Shown in pieces: positions 39,346 through 50,106 of a DNA stretch of 64,000 nucleotides. Under the pieces are notes generated by a model. The model was given only the letters and a program-made list of their open reading frames with translations. It did no database searches and was not told the DNA's origin. Within the stretch, counting starts at the first letter, position 1. The number at the start of each line of letters is the position of its first letter. Source of the stretch: Paracoccus mutanolyticus (GTDB lineage: Bacteria; Pseudomonadota; Alphaproteobacteria; Rhodobacterales; Rhodobacteraceae). Where the stretch lies: NCBI RefSeq assembly GCF_003285265.1, contig NZ_CP030239.1:1488001-1552000 (forward strand), read 5' to 3'. The translations under genes and the position numbers were made by a program.

Positions 39346-40377
39346 CTACGGACGCCGGTTTCTTCGCGCGCGTTTCCAGGCCTTGAACCGCTTGCGCCAG
39401 GCCTGTACCCGGCTGACCTGAGGCACGAGATCCGCACGCAGCGCCGGATCGGCGGGAACCGTCAGCGCGGCGGCAAACTGCGCGTCGAAATCCGCAAGCG
39501 ACGCAACCGCCGCGTCCCGGATGCGCGCCGCCCTTTCGCGGGCTTCCGGGGAAAGGCAACGCACAAGCGCCGCCGCGAGGTCGTCATCGCGTGCGGCTTC
39601 GGCGTCGAACACCTCGGGCCAACCCAGTTCCTGCGCCTGGCGCGTGACCTTGTCACCCCCGGCCACCGGGTCGATCGCCAGCGTCGGAATGCCGTTCTTG
39701 AGCGCCAGCACCATGCCATGAAGCCTTGTCGTCAGCATGGCGTCAAGCCGGCGGCAGATCGCCTCGAACTCGGCGCCGCTGGACAGGCCGAAGCGGTTGG
39801 TTTCGGCGGGCACGGACGTGTCCAGCTCGATGAAGGCCACGCCGGCATCCCGGATCAGGCGGCGCAGCCTCTCGGCCGCCAGATCGCCGCGGCGACGCGC
39901 GCCATATTCGCGCTGCGGGCTGGCAAGGCACAGGCCCACGACCGGCATCGGCTCCGGGGTTTCAAGGAAACTCAGGTCGGCGCGCGCGGTCCTGTCGCTG
40001 TCGCGCTCCAGCAGGACCTCGAACGGATTGAAGTCCTGAAGCCGCTCCACCATGGTCAGATTGACGCCGATATGCACGCAATGCTGGAACCGGCCGAAGA
40101 TGCTGTCATGCTGCACGGCCATCTGGGGCGTGAAGGGTCCGCAGATCACGATCAGATGCGTATAGCGCCGCGGATCCAGCCCGTGTTTGTCCAGCCAGGA
40201 TCGGTCCACGGTCAGCCGGGCATCGGTATAGGGGGAAACGTCATAATCCATGCCCAAGGCATCGAGCCGCCGCTCGATCTGCCGCAGGACCTCGACGTCG
40301 CCCACGGTGGAAAGATGCCCCACCAGAAGGGCACGGGGGCGTTTGACTTGCGAGGGGGCGCGATGGTCTTGCGTCAA
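39346..40377 (-). CDS. Polysaccharide pyruvyl transferase family protein
   Basis: Predicted transferase of 343 residues for surface polysaccharide. I chose the TTG at 40377 because AGGAG lies seven bases upstream and no ATG fits. It opens with ALLVGHLSTVGDVEVLRQIE, has a central nucleotide-sugar-type region, and carries the family mark TTRLHGMVLALKNGIPTLAI near 250. The basic tail (WRKRFKAWKRARRNRR) may bind membrane or polymer. Paired with the next gene, a GT8 enzyme. Acceptor and donor are unknown. Confidence 0.75.
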   Translation of the reverse strand: MTQDHRAPSQVKRPRALLVGHLSTVGDVEVLRQIERRLDALGMDYDVSPYTDARLTVDRSWLDKHGLDPRRYTHLIVICGPFTPQMAVQHDSIFGRFQHCVHIGVNLTMVERLQDFNPFEVLLERDSDRTARADLSFLETPEPMPVVGLCLASPQREYGARRRGDLAAERLRRLIRDAGVAFIELDTSVPAETNRFGLSSGAEFEAICRRLDAMLTTRLHGMVLALKNGIPTLAIDPVAGGDKVTRQAQELGWPEVFDAEAARDDDLAAALVRCLSPEARERAARIRDAAVASLADFDAQFAAALTVPADPALRADLVPQVSRVQAWRKRFKAWKRARRNRRP

Positions 40378-40433
40378 ATCCAGCTCCTGAAGTCTGCCTC
40401 TGCACCGAAGCGCGTGATGCGTGTCGTCTCTGG

Positions 40434-41345
40434 TCAGGTCGGGCGCAGATCGGGGTGCTTGCGCAGAAAGCGGCGCAGGGCCCGTTTGTAGATCATGGTC
40501 GCCCGTCCACGAGAGGACCAGATATCCCAACCCGTGACCCGCCAAGGCTTTTCCGGTCCGTGGTAGTGCAGGATGACAGATCCCCTGCCGGGCAGGGCGC
40601 CGGCCGCCGGGGTGGCGTTGCGCGACAGGTGCGCGCGGTGTTTCCGGATGCGGCCCCAGGACGCGTTCCATCGCAGGTCCAGCTGGACGACATTGCCGCG
40701 GAACAGGGCGTTCAGGTGGTCCTGGTCGCCATGACTGCGGGCCGAGGCGGCGACGACATCCGCGACCCGCTCCAGCAAGGCCGGTTCCGCGCGAAGGGCG
40801 TCGCAATTTAGCAAAAGCACCCCGGCGTTGAAGTAATCCTGCGCCGGGGCCGGATACATCAGTTGTCGGATTTCGGAAAGCCGCTCCTCGCGCAAGCCTG
40901 ATCGTCCATCCCGATCGGACAGCCAATGCGCGACCGTGTAATCCCGCACCACGCCGGCATAGGCCCTGCCCAGGTCGAGCCGGAACAGTTCGGACACATC
41001 GCCGGTCACCAGCGTGTCGCCGTCGATATAGAGCACATGACCGTCGATGAGGCGCGGGATGAACAGGCGGCCCATGGTGGCCGCCGAGATATAGCTTTGT
41101 GGGCCATGCGCGCCATCAAGATAGCCGCTGCCGATATCCTTGCAATGCAGCGCGACCCGAGGGTTTGCCGCAGCGACCTTTTCGACATCGGCCCAGTCTG
41201 CGGCCTGCAACCCGTCGCCCCAGACGTGCAGTTCGGCCGGGCCCTTCAGGTGTTGCAGCAGGCTCCAGACGGAAACCAAGGTCGGCCTGAGAAAGCCGCG
41301 GTCGGTGACATAGGCAACCTTGACCGTACGGGGCGGCGTCGTCAA
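40434..41345 (-). CDS. Glycosyltransferase family 8 protein
   Basis: Retaining glycosyltransferase of about 303 residues. The TTG at 41345 with GGAG upstream fits the family; an ATG at 41447 would add 34 poorly conserved residues. KVAYVTDRGFLRPTLVSVWS begins the nucleotide-binding fold, VLYIDGDTLVTGDV holds the DxD metal site, QDYFNAGVLLLNCDALR and GDQDHLNALF are typical, and the HYHGPEKPW motif near 265 is the GT8 C-terminal signature. Likely adds hexose or uronate to a surface glycan. Confidence 0.88.
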   Translation of the reverse strand: MTTPPRTVKVAYVTDRGFLRPTLVSVWSLLQHLKGPAELHVWGDGLQAADWADVEKVAAANPRVALHCKDIGSGYLDGAHGPQSYISAATMGRLFIPRLIDGHVLYIDGDTLVTGDVSELFRLDLGRAYAGVVRDYTVAHWLSDRDGRSGLREERLSEIRQLMYPAPAQDYFNAGVLLLNCDALRAEPALLERVADVVAASARSHGDQDHLNALFRGNVVQLDLRWNASWGRIRKHRAHLSRNATPAAGALPGRGSVILHYHGPEKPWRVTGWDIWSSRGRATMIYKRALRRFLRKHPDLRPT

Positions 41346-41532
41346 CGAAGGCTCCGTTCGTTCCGGGTCTGGACAGGTCTCTGATATGGGACTTTTCCAT
41401 TCCGGGCAACATCGCAGAGTCACCCGGCCCGTGCCGCGGCCAGACACGCTCCTGCGCAGGCGGCCCGCGGGCGGCGGGGACCGCCGCCTTCGCCAGAGCC
41501 GCGAGGCCCTTAAGGCGCGGCCCCGCCCGGCC

Positions 41533-42189
41533 TTACGCCGGGTCGCGGGCGAACCGCAGATAGGGCAGCTTCTTGTCCAGCGCGCCGTATTTCGCCTCGG
41601 CCGCCGCGTCGTCCAGCGCCAGGGCCACGATCACGTCCTGGCCGGGCACCCAGTTTGCCGGCGTCGCCAGCGGCACGCCGTCGGTCTTGCGCACCGCGTC
41701 CAGCGCGCGGATGATCTCGGCGAAATTGCGGCCCACCGACATGGGATAGGTCATGGTCAGCCGCACCTTCTTGTCGGGACCGATGATGAAGACGCTGCGG
41801 ACGGTCGCCGTATGCGCCGGGGTGCGCCCTTCGGTCGGCAGGTCGTGATCGGCGGGCAGCATGCCGTAAGCCTTGGCCACCGTCAGCGAACTGTCGTCGA
41901 TGATGGCGAAGTCGGCCGGAACGCCGGCCACCTTTTCGATGTCGGCCTTCCATTTGCCGTGGTCCTCGACCGAATCGACGGACACGCCCAGAACCTTGGT
42001 GCCGCGCGCCTCGAATTCGGGGACAAGCTGGGCGACGGCGCCGAACTCGGTCGTGCAGACCGGGGTGAAGTCGCGCGGGTGCGAAAAGATCACCACATAG
42101 CTGTCGCCGGCCCAGTCGTGAAAGCGGATAGGCCCTTCGGTCGACGGGGCGGTAAAGTCGGGGGCGGTGTCGTTGATGCGCAGGGACAT
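41533..42189 (-). CDS. Peroxiredoxin, 1-Cys Prx6 type
   Basis: Thiol peroxidase of 218 residues. The peroxidatic Cys45 lies in HPRDFTPVCTTEF; no resolving Cys is seen, and the length and C-terminal domain (LALDDAAAEAKYG, LPYLRFARDP) match Prx6. ATG at 42189. Monocistronic, divergent from the aldehyde dehydrogenase at 42.35 kb. Confidence 0.93.
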   Translation of the reverse strand: MSLRINDTAPDFTAPSTEGPIRFHDWAGDSYVVIFSHPRDFTPVCTTEFGAVAQLVPEFEARGTKVLGVSVDSVEDHGKWKADIEKVAGVPADFAIIDDSSLTVAKAYGMLPADHDLPTEGRTPAHTATVRSVFIIGPDKKVRLTMTYPMSVGRNFAEIIRALDAVRKTDGVPLATPANWVPGQDVIVALALDDAAAEAKYGALDKKLPYLRFARDPA

Positions 42190-42349
42190 GGCATGCGTCC
42201 TTTCGGTTTGTCGTGCGGTGCACACCATAGGGGCCTCGGGCAGGCTTGAAAAGACGATAAGTGAAGTCGTGTTAGTAGGCCCGGTCTTGCGCCCCGCGCA
42301 GGCTGGTGCCACGCTATCGCCCGACCAAGCGGCAACGGAGGGGCTGGGC

Positions 42350-43799
42350 ATGAGCGATCTGGCAGACAAGCGGGCATTCTATATCGACGGGGCATGGGTG
42401 GCGCCCAGCCAGCCCCACGACCTTGAGGTGATCGACCCCTCGACCGAGGAGCCCATCGCCGTGATCTCGCTGGGCGGGCAGGCCGATACGGACCGCGCGG
42501 TCGCGGCCGCCAAGGCGGCCTTCCCGGCCTGGTCGGCAACGCCCCCGGCGGAACGGCTGGCCTGTGTGGAACGCATCCTCGAGATCTACAAGCGTCGTCA
42601 GGCCGAGATGGGCCGCGCCATCGAATACGAGATGGGCGCCCCCCAGGACATGGCGGTCGAGGACCAGGCCGGTTGCGGCGCGGGCCATATCGCGACCTTC
42701 ATCGAGGCGTTCCGCAATTTCGAATTCATCCGCCCGCTGCGGCCCGATACGCCCTCGAGCATGGTCGCGTGGGAACCGATCGGCGTCGTCGGCCTGATCA
42801 CCCCCTGGAATTGGCCGATGAACCAGGTCACGCTGAAGGTGATCCCGGCGATCCTGGCGGGCAACACCTGCGTTCTGAAGCCGTCCGAAATCGCGCCGCT
42901 GTCCTCGGTCCTGTTCAGCGAGATCGTGGACGAGGCCGGGCTGCCGAAAGGGGTCTACAACATGGTGAACGGCGACGGGCAGGGCGTCGGCACCCAGCTT
43001 TCGACCCATCCCGATGTCGAGATGATCAGCTTCACCGGCTCGACCCGCGCCGGGATCGCCATCACCAAGGCCGCGGCCGACTCGCTGAAGAAGGTGGCGC
43101 TGGAACTGGGTGGCAAGGGCGCGAACCTGGTCTTTGCCGATGCCGACGACAAGGCGGTCGCGCGGGGCGCGCGCCATGTGTTCTACAACAGCGGCCAGTC
43201 CTGCAATGCGCCCACCCGGATGCTGGTCGAACGCTCCTTCTATGAAACCGCGGTGGAACAGGCCCGCAAGGTGGCCGAGGAAACCCAGGTCGCGACCGCC
43301 CACCAGCCCGGCAGGCACATCGGCCCGGTGGTCAGCAAGCAGCAATGGGACAAGTCCAGGCCTATCCAGAAGGGCATCGACGAGGGCGCCCGCCTGGTCG
43401 CCGGCGGCCCCGGCCTTGCCCGAAGGCGTGAACCGCGGCTATTTCGTCCGGCCCACGGTCTTTGCCGATGTCACCAACGACATGACCATCGCCCGGCAGG
43501 AAATCTTTGGCCCGGTGCTGTCGATCATCCCCTTCGACACCGAAGACGAGGCCGTGGCCATCGCCAACGACACCGCCTATGGGCTGACGAACTATGTCCA
43601 AAGCCAGGACGGCGCCCGCCGCAACCGGCTGGCCCGGCAGCTGCGCGCCGGCATGATCGAGATGAACGGCGAAAGCCGGGGCCGTGGCGCGGCTTTCGGC
43701 GGGGTCAAGGCCTCGGGGCGCGCGCGCGAGGGCGGCGTCTGGGGGCTCGAGGAGTTCATGGACAGCAAGCAGATCAGCGGCTGGGACCCGAACGCCTGA
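42350..43799 (+). pseudogene. Aldehyde dehydrogenase family protein, frameshifted
   Basis: NAD(P) aldehyde dehydrogenase, about 475 residues when joined. Start MSDLADKRAFYIDGAWVAPS at 42350. Cofactor loop LKPSEIAPLS, GFTGS-like SFTGSTRAG, catalytic Glu in LELGGKGAN and Cys in NSGQSCNAPTR are in frame. Near 43355 three bases seem lost (DKSRPIQKG) and near 43420 the frame shifts to VNRGYFVRPTVFADVTND, reading on to ISGWDPNA. Substrate unclear; the group includes betaine-aldehyde-like and semialdehyde enzymes. Confidence 0.83.
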
Positions 43800-43822
43800 T
43801 CCCTTGGGTCCGATCCCTTCAG

Positions 43823-43845
43823 GGGCCGCCTCGGGCGGCCCTTTT
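43823..43845 (+). terminator. Terminator after the aldehyde dehydrogenase
   Basis: Eight-bp stem GGGCCGCC / GGCGGCCC with a 3-base loop followed by TTTT. Confidence 0.8.
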
Positions 43846-43895
43846 CATTTTCGCTGTTGCCGCTAACGTGCTGCGGGCAATCATTGGGGGACGGG

Positions 43896-44804
43896 ATGCG
43901 CATTGTTTCGGTCGGCGAATGCATGGTGGAGCTGTCGGGCGCGGGCCAGGGCCTGTGGCGCCAGGCCTTTGCCGGGGACACGTTCAACACGGCCTGGTAT
44001 CTGCGCGCCTTGATGCCGGCGGACGCGCAGGTCGATTACCTGACCTGCGTGGGGCAGGACGCGATTTCGCAGGCCATGGTCGATTTCATCGCCGGCGCCG
44101 GCATCGGCACCGGCTGCATCAGCCGCCACCCGACCCGCGCGCCCGGGCTTTACATGATCGACCTGAAGGATGGCGAACGCAGCTTTACCTATTGGCGCGA
44201 CTCCTCGGCCGCGCGCTGCCTGGCGGACGATCCCGACCATCTGGCGCGCTGCCTGCTGGGGGCGGATCTGGTCTATTTCTCGGGGATCACGCTGGCGATC
44301 CTGACCCCGGACCGGCGCCGCGACCTGCTGGCGGCGCTTGCTGCCTCGGGCGCGCGCGTGGCCTTCGACAGCAACATGCGTCTGCGCCTGTGGTCGGATG
44401 CCGACGAGATGCGCGACTGGATCATGAAGGCCGCCGTCGTCGCCCATATCGCCCTGCCCAGCTTTGACGAGGAATCGCAGTATTTCGGGGATGCCGACCC
44501 GGCGCGCACCGCCGCGCGCTATCGCGATGCCGGCGTGGCCGAGGTGCTGGTCAAGAACGGCGGCGGCGACATGCTGGGCATCGACGCCGAGGGGCGCAGC
44601 CATCCTCTGCCCTGTCCCGAGCGTATCACCCCGGTCGACACGACGGGCGCGGGCGACAGCTTCAACGGCGGCTACTTGTCCGCGCGGCTGGCGGGCCAAG
44701 ACATGGAGCATGCCGCGACGCGCGGCCATGCGACCGCGGCCGAGGTCATCCGCCGGCCGGGCGCGCTGATCGATCCGGACCTGCTGCGGACCGGCGCCGC
44801 GTGA
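43896..44804 (+). CDS. kdgK: PfkB-family sugar kinase, probable 2-dehydro-3-deoxygluconokinase
   Basis: Ribokinase-fold kinase of 302 residues. VSVGECMVELSGAG opens the protein, YWRDSSAARCL is typical of KDG kinases (sugar-acid contacts), and DTTGAGDSFNGGYLSARLAG holds the catalytic Asp and anion hole. It would phosphorylate 2-keto-3-deoxygluconate or a similar keto-deoxy acid, which suits the sugar-acid genes downstream. Intact. Confidence 0.82.
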   Translation: MRIVSVGECMVELSGAGQGLWRQAFAGDTFNTAWYLRALMPADAQVDYLTCVGQDAISQAMVDFIAGAGIGTGCISRHPTRAPGLYMIDLKDGERSFTYWRDSSAARCLADDPDHLARCLLGADLVYFSGITLAILTPDRRRDLLAALAASGARVAFDSNMRLRLWSDADEMRDWIMKAAVVAHIALPSFDEESQYFGDADPARTAARYRDAGVAEVLVKNGGGDMLGIDAEGRSHPLPCPERITPVDTTGAGDSFNGGYLSARLAGQDMEHAATRGHATAAEVIRRPGALIDPDLLRTGAA

Positions 44805-44806
44805 TT

Positions 44807-44816
44807 GCGTATACAT
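44807..44816. promoter_or_regulatory. GTATAC-core operator candidate (c)
   Basis: GCGTATACAT, with a GTATAC centre at 44809-44814, in the gap between the kinase and the sugar ABC importer. It shares GTATACAT with the site at 51830. Confidence 0.4.
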
Positions 44817-44932
44817 TAATCTTTCGCCAGCCAAGCGGCAAGAAAGCTGGTCAGATGCAAGAAAGGGCTTGATCGGAGACCGGCTTCCTGCCAGCCTGCC
44901 CAACAATGGATACCTTTGGGAGGAGGGACTCT

Positions 44933-45979
<1,047 letters not shown>

Positions 45980-46041
45980 CCCCCGGCCGGGGGCGACAGG
46001 GCCGGCAAACGGCCGCATTGCACTTTGGGAGGAGTGAAGCA

Positions 46042-47355
46042 ATGTCCATCGACCGCAGGAAACTTCTGCAAGGCGGCGCCGTTCTGGCGGCGGGCGCCGT
46101 GCTTTCGACACCCTTCGTCCGCCGCGCCCAGGCCCAGGGCGCCGCCATGACCTTTACGCCCGAACAGGGCGCCAGCCTGCGCCTGCTGCGCTGGGTACCC
46201 TTCGTCAAGGGCGAGGAGGATGCCTGGAACGCCAACACCAAGGCCTTCACGGACGCCACCGGCGTCGAGGTCCGCATCGACCAGGAAAGCTGGGAGGACG
46301 TGCGCCCCAAGGCCGCCGTCGCGGCCAACGTGGGTTCGGGCCCGGACATGGTGATGAGCTGGTTCGACGACCCCTTCCAGTATCCCGACAAGCTGGTCGA
46401 CGTGACCGACCTGTGCACCATGCTGGGCGAAAAGAACGGCGGCTGGTATGACGGGCTGCGCGGCTATGGCGAACAGGACGGCAGGTTCATCTCGACGCCG
46501 CTGTGCGCCATCGGCAACGCCATCTGCTATCGCGACAGCCACATGAAGGCGGCCGGGTTCGAGGAGTTCCCGACCGACACCGACGGCTTCCTGAAGCTTT
46601 GCGCCGCGCTCAAGGAAAAGGGCACGCCGGCGGGCTTCCCCTTCGGCAAGGCGGTGGGCGACGGCAACAACTTTGCCCACTGGCTCTTGTGGAGCCACGG
46701 CGGCCAGACCGTCAACGAGGCGGGCGAGGTCGCGATCAACACCCCCGAGACGGCGGCGGCGATCGAATATGCCAAGCAGCTTTACGCCACCTTCATCCCC
46801 GGCACGGAAAGCTGGCTGGACATCAACAACAACCGCGCCTTCCTGTCGGGCGACATCTCGCTGACCGCGAACGGCGTCTCGCTATACTACGCCGCGCTGA
46901 AGGACGAGGCGACCAAGGCCCTGGCCGAGGACATCCGCACCTCGAACCTGCCCATCGGCCCGGTCGGCAAGTCGGTCGAGCTGCACCAGACCTCGACCAT
47001 CTCGATCTTCCAGCACTGCAAGTTCCCGAACGCCGCCAAGGCCTATCTGGAGTGGATGTATCAGCCCGACCATATGAACGCCTGGCTGACCGGGGCCAGC
47101 GCCTATTGCTGCCAGGCGCTCAAGGGGTTCGCGGACAACCCGGTCTGGACCTCGAACCCGGTGCATGCGCCCTATGCCAAGGCCTCCGAAAGCCTGCGCC
47201 CGAACGGCTATGCCGGCCCGCTGGGACCGGCCTCGGCCGGGGTCATGGCCGATTACGTCCTGGTCGACATGTTCGCCGAGGCGGTGACCGGCCAGCGTTC
47301 GACCGAGGACGCGATCCGCAACGCCGAACGCCGCATCGCCCGCTATTACCGCTAA
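46042..47355 (+). CDS. Sugar ABC transporter substrate-binding protein, Tat-type signal
   Basis: Family-1 extracellular binding protein of 437 residues. The N-terminus MSIDRRKLLQGGAVLAAGAV resembles a twin-arginine signal, with cleavage near AQAQG. The mature domain has LRLLRWVPFVKGEED, GSGPDMVMSW, and FPFGKAVGDGNNFAHWLLW. GGGAGGAG precedes the ATG at 46042. Likely carries a sugar or sugar acid; operon neighbours suggest pentose or uronate derivatives but the ligand is not readable. Confidence 0.88.
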   Translation: MSIDRRKLLQGGAVLAAGAVLSTPFVRRAQAQGAAMTFTPEQGASLRLLRWVPFVKGEEDAWNANTKAFTDATGVEVRIDQESWEDVRPKAAVAANVGSGPDMVMSWFDDPFQYPDKLVDVTDLCTMLGEKNGGWYDGLRGYGEQDGRFISTPLCAIGNAICYRDSHMKAAGFEEFPTDTDGFLKLCAALKEKGTPAGFPFGKAVGDGNNFAHWLLWSHGGQTVNEAGEVAINTPETAAAIEYAKQLYATFIPGTESWLDINNNRAFLSGDISLTANGVSLYYAALKDEATKALAEDIRTSNLPIGPVGKSVELHQTSTISIFQHCKFPNAAKAYLEWMYQPDHMNAWLTGASAYCCQALKGFADNPVWTSNPVHAPYAKASESLRPNGYAGPLGPASAGVMADYVLVDMFAEAVTGQRSTEDAIRNAERRIARYYR

Positions 47356-47418
47356 GGCCATGCCGGGCGCGCCGCCTGGCGCGCCCCAGCCTTGGCCCGC
47401 AGAAAGGATCTGGACAGG

Positions 47419-48330
47419 ATGCCTCCGGTGCCCGAACGCAACGCCTCAGTCTGGAGGCGCTTTGTCGAAAGCCGTAACGGCCTTGGCTTTCTTTTCATGC
47501 TGCCCGCGGCGGCGTTCCTGCTGTGCTTCCTGACCTATCCGCTGGGCCTGGGGGTCTGGCTGGGCTTTACCGATGCCCGCATCGGTCGGCCTGGCGAATG
47601 GATCGGGCTGGAAAACTATCTGTGGCTGATGGACGACCCGGTCTTCTGGCTGTCCGTCTTCAACACCCTGTTCTATACGACCGTCGCCTCGGTCCTGAAG
47701 TTCGGGCTGGGGCTGTGGCTGGCCTTGCTGCTGAACCGGCACCTGCCCTTCAAGAACCTGTTCCGGGCCATCATCCTGCTGCCCTGGGTGGTGCCCACGG
47801 TGCTGTCGGCCCTGGCCTTCTGGTGGATCTTCGACAGCCAGTTCTCGATCATTTCCTGGGTGCTGATGAAGTGGGGCATCATCAGCCAGCCGATCAACTT
47901 CCTGGGCGATCCCTGGAATGCACGCTGGTCGGTCATCGCGGCCAACGTCTGGCGCGGCATCCCCTTTGTCGCGATCTCGCTGCTGGCGTTGTTCGCAAAC
48001 CATCGCATTCGCTGAAAAGGCTGGCAGGCCATCGCCGGCGCCACGCCCCGGTCATTGATCACGTAAGCGTTGACGCTGCCGCTGCTGCCGATTTGGCGCG
48101 GCTCGATCCATAGGTCATCTTTTAGGATAGCGAGCGCTTTCTGCACGCGCGGCGGGCCGGTCAAGGCCACCCACCTGATGGCGACGCTCAGCTTCCAGCG
48201 TGCGATCCCGGGCGGGCAACTGGGCGAGGGCGCGGCCATCGCCGTCGCCATGATCCCCTTCCTGCTGGCGGCGATCCTGTTCAGCTTCTTCGGCCTGCAG
48301 CGCCGCAAATGGCAACAGGGAGCAGACTGA
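47419..48330 (+). pseudogene. Sugar ABC transporter permease (UgpA/MalF type), internally replaced
   Basis: First permease of the importer. The N-terminal two thirds are normal (SRNGLGFLFMLPAAAFLLCF, AIILLPWVVPTVLSALAFWW) up to PFVAISLLA near 47986, then a stop appears at 48013. Family sequence returns near 48142 (RGGPV, ATHLMATLSFQRAIPGG) and runs to the stop at 48330. The replaced part contains the EAA loop needed to couple to the ATPase. The insert is about 155 unrelated bases. ATG 47419 is preferred; a TTG at 47392 is possible. Confidence 0.85.
47987..48141 (-). other. Unrelated scrap inside the permease, plasmid-replication-like coding sequence
   Basis: On the minus strand it encodes KALAILKDDLWIEPRQIGSS, then GSVNAYVINDR. 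This resembles winged-helix replication or regulatory proteins of alphaproteobacterial plasmids (pattern GLIEPQKIG-GxxNAY-IN), as far as I recall the family. Ends are abrupt. Confidence 0.45.
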
Positions 48331-48331
48331 G

Positions 48332-49210
48332 ATGTCCCAGACCGTCACCGACGACCACCAGGGCCTGGACCAGTTCGAAAGCCGCACCCGCAAGATCTTC
48401 GTGGTCTGGCTGCCGCTTCTGGTGTTCCTGTTCGTGCTGTTGTTCCCGTTCTACTGGATGACCATCACGGCGGTTAAGCCGAACAACCAGTTGACGGACT
48501 ATCAGAACCACAGCCCGTTCTGGGTGGTGGGCCCGACGCTTCAGCATGTGAAATACCTGCTGTTCGAAACCTCCTATCCAGGCTGGTTGTGGAACACGCT
48601 GGTGGTGGCGGTCGCCTCGACTTTCCTGTCGCTGTTCGCATCGGTCTTTGCGGCCTATGCGATCGAAAGGCTGCGGTTCCGAGGGGCGCGCGTCACGGGC
48701 CTGCTGATCTTCCTGGCCTATCTGGTGCCGCCCTCGATCCTGTTCATCCCGCTGTCGGTGATCGTCTATCAACTGGGGATCTTCGACAGCAAGCTGGCGC
48801 TGATCCTGACCTATCCGACCTTCCTGATCCCGTTCTGCACCTGGCTGTTGATGGGCTATTTCCGATCGATCCCTTACGAGCTCGAGGAATCGGCGCTGGT
48901 CGATGGGGCGACGCGCTGGCAGATCCTGACCAAGATCGTGCTGCCCCTGGCCGTGCCGGGGCTGATCTCGGCGGGAATCTTCGCCTTCACGCTGTCATGG
49001 AACGAATTCATCTATGCGCTGACCTTCATCTCCAGTTCGGAAAACAAGACCATCCCCGTGGGCGTCCTGACCGAACTGGTCCGCGGCGACATCTATGAAT
49101 GGGGCGCCTTGATGAGCGGTGCGCTGCTGGGATCCCTGCCGGTGGTGATCCTCTATTCCTTCTTCGTGGATTACTACGTCAGCTCCATGACTGGCGCCGT
49201 GAAGGAGTAA
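48332..49210 (+). CDS. Sugar ABC transporter permease (UgpE/MalG type)
   Basis: Second permease, 292 residues with six membrane segments. The EAA coupling loop is intact (LEESALVDGATRWQILTKI, about 187-205). The ATG follows the previous stop by one base. Closes the operon before a repeat element. Confidence 0.93.
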   Translation: MSQTVTDDHQGLDQFESRTRKIFVVWLPLLVFLFVLLFPFYWMTITAVKPNNQLTDYQNHSPFWVVGPTLQHVKYLLFETSYPGWLWNTLVVAVASTFLSLFASVFAAYAIERLRFRGARVTGLLIFLAYLVPPSILFIPLSVIVYQLGIFDSKLALILTYPTFLIPFCTWLLMGYFRSIPYELEESALVDGATRWQILTKIVLPLAVPGLISAGIFAFTLSWNEFIYALTFISSSENKTIPVGVLTELVRGDIYEWGALMSGALLGSLPVVILYSFFVDYYVSSMTGAVKE

Positions 49211-49345
49211 GGGGGGCTCCGCCCCCGTCCCTGCGGGACTCCCCCAGGGTATTTGGAAAACAGTGAAAGCAGGAGGGTGCCGCCTTCTGCTTTCACCGTT
49301 TCGGAAATACCCTCCGGGGGTCCGGGGGGTGGAAAACCCCCGGCT
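49208..49345. repeat. REP-like repeat, inverted pair
   Basis: Left half: GGGGGGCTCCGCCCCC, CCCCCAGGGTATTTGGAAAA, CAGTGAAAGCAGGAGG. Right half repeats these in reverse: CTTCTGCTTTCACCGTTTCG, GAAATACCCTCCGGGGGTCC, GGGGGGTGGAAAACCCCC. The two halves can fold into one long hairpin between convergent genes. Same family as the copies at 21.6 and 35.4 kb. Confidence 0.7.
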
Positions 49346-49352
49346 TGCGGCG

Positions 49353-50087
49353 TCAATAGGTCGCGCGGCCGCCCGAGATGTCGAACACCGCGCCGGTCGA
49401 AAAGGCGCAGTCCTCGGAGGCAAGCCAGGCAACCAGGGCTGCCGCCTCATCCGGCTCCAGGAAACGGTTCATCGGGATCTTGGACAGCATGTAGTCGATA
49501 TGCTGCTGCGTCATCTGGTCGAAGATCGGCGTGCGCGCGGCCGCCGGGGTGATCGCATTGACCAGCACGCCGGTGCCGGCCAGTTCCTTGCCCAGCGATT
49601 TCGTCAGCGCGATCAGCCCGGCCTTGGAGGCCGAGTAATGCGCGGCGTTCGGGTTGCCCTCCTTGGCGGCGATCGAGGCTATGTTGACGATGCGGCCATA
49701 GCCGCGGGCGATCATGCCGGGAACCAGGGCGCGGCAGATGACATAGGGGGCGTTCAGGTTCACCTCGATCACCTGGCGCCAGGTGGCGGGGTCCAGTTCC
49801 CATGTCGGGGCATTGCCGCCGGTGATGCCGGCGTTGTTGACCAGGATGTCCACCTCGCCTGCGGCCTGGGCCGCATCCAGGATCTGGTTGTCGTCGGCCA
49901 GTTCCACGGCGCGGCTGGTCGCGGCTGGACCAAGCTCTGCGGCCGCGCGGGCGGCGGCATCGCCATCGCGGTCCCAGATGACGACGCGGGCGCCGCTTTC
50001 GACGAAGCGCCTGGCGATGGCAAGGCCCAGGCCCTGCGCGCCGCCGGTCACGACCGCAAGCCGGTCCTTCAGGTCGATCTGGTTCAT
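49353..50087 (-). CDS. SDR-family NAD(P)-dependent oxidoreductase
   Basis: Short-chain dehydrogenase of 244 residues. Start at 50087 (MNQIDLKDRLAVVTGGAQGL) with GGGAGA upstream. Cofactor motif TGGAQGLG, NNAG near 88, catalytic Ser in IASIAA, YSASKAG with Tyr and Lys. Classical SDR. It sits with a GntR regulator and a DenD-like enzyme, so a sugar-acid or sugar-lactone oxidation is likely; the exact substrate is unknown. Confidence 0.9.
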   Translation of the reverse strand: MNQIDLKDRLAVVTGGAQGLGLAIARRFVESGARVVIWDRDGDAAARAAAELGPAATSRAVELADDNQILDAAQAAGEVDILVNNAGITGGNAPTWELDPATWRQVIEVNLNAPYVICRALVPGMIARGYGRIVNIASIAAKEGNPNAAHYSASKAGLIALTKSLGKELAGTGVLVNAITPAAARTPIFDQMTQQHIDYMLSKIPMNRFLEPDEAAALVAWLASEDCAFSTGAVFDISGGRATY

Positions 50088-50106
50088 CTTCTCTCCCATT
50101 CTGTCA

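Noticed and set aside
49208..49345. Inverted pair of repeats as a CRISPR or integron site
   Set aside because: Only two inverted copies with no regular spacers; the shape fits REP-type elements.
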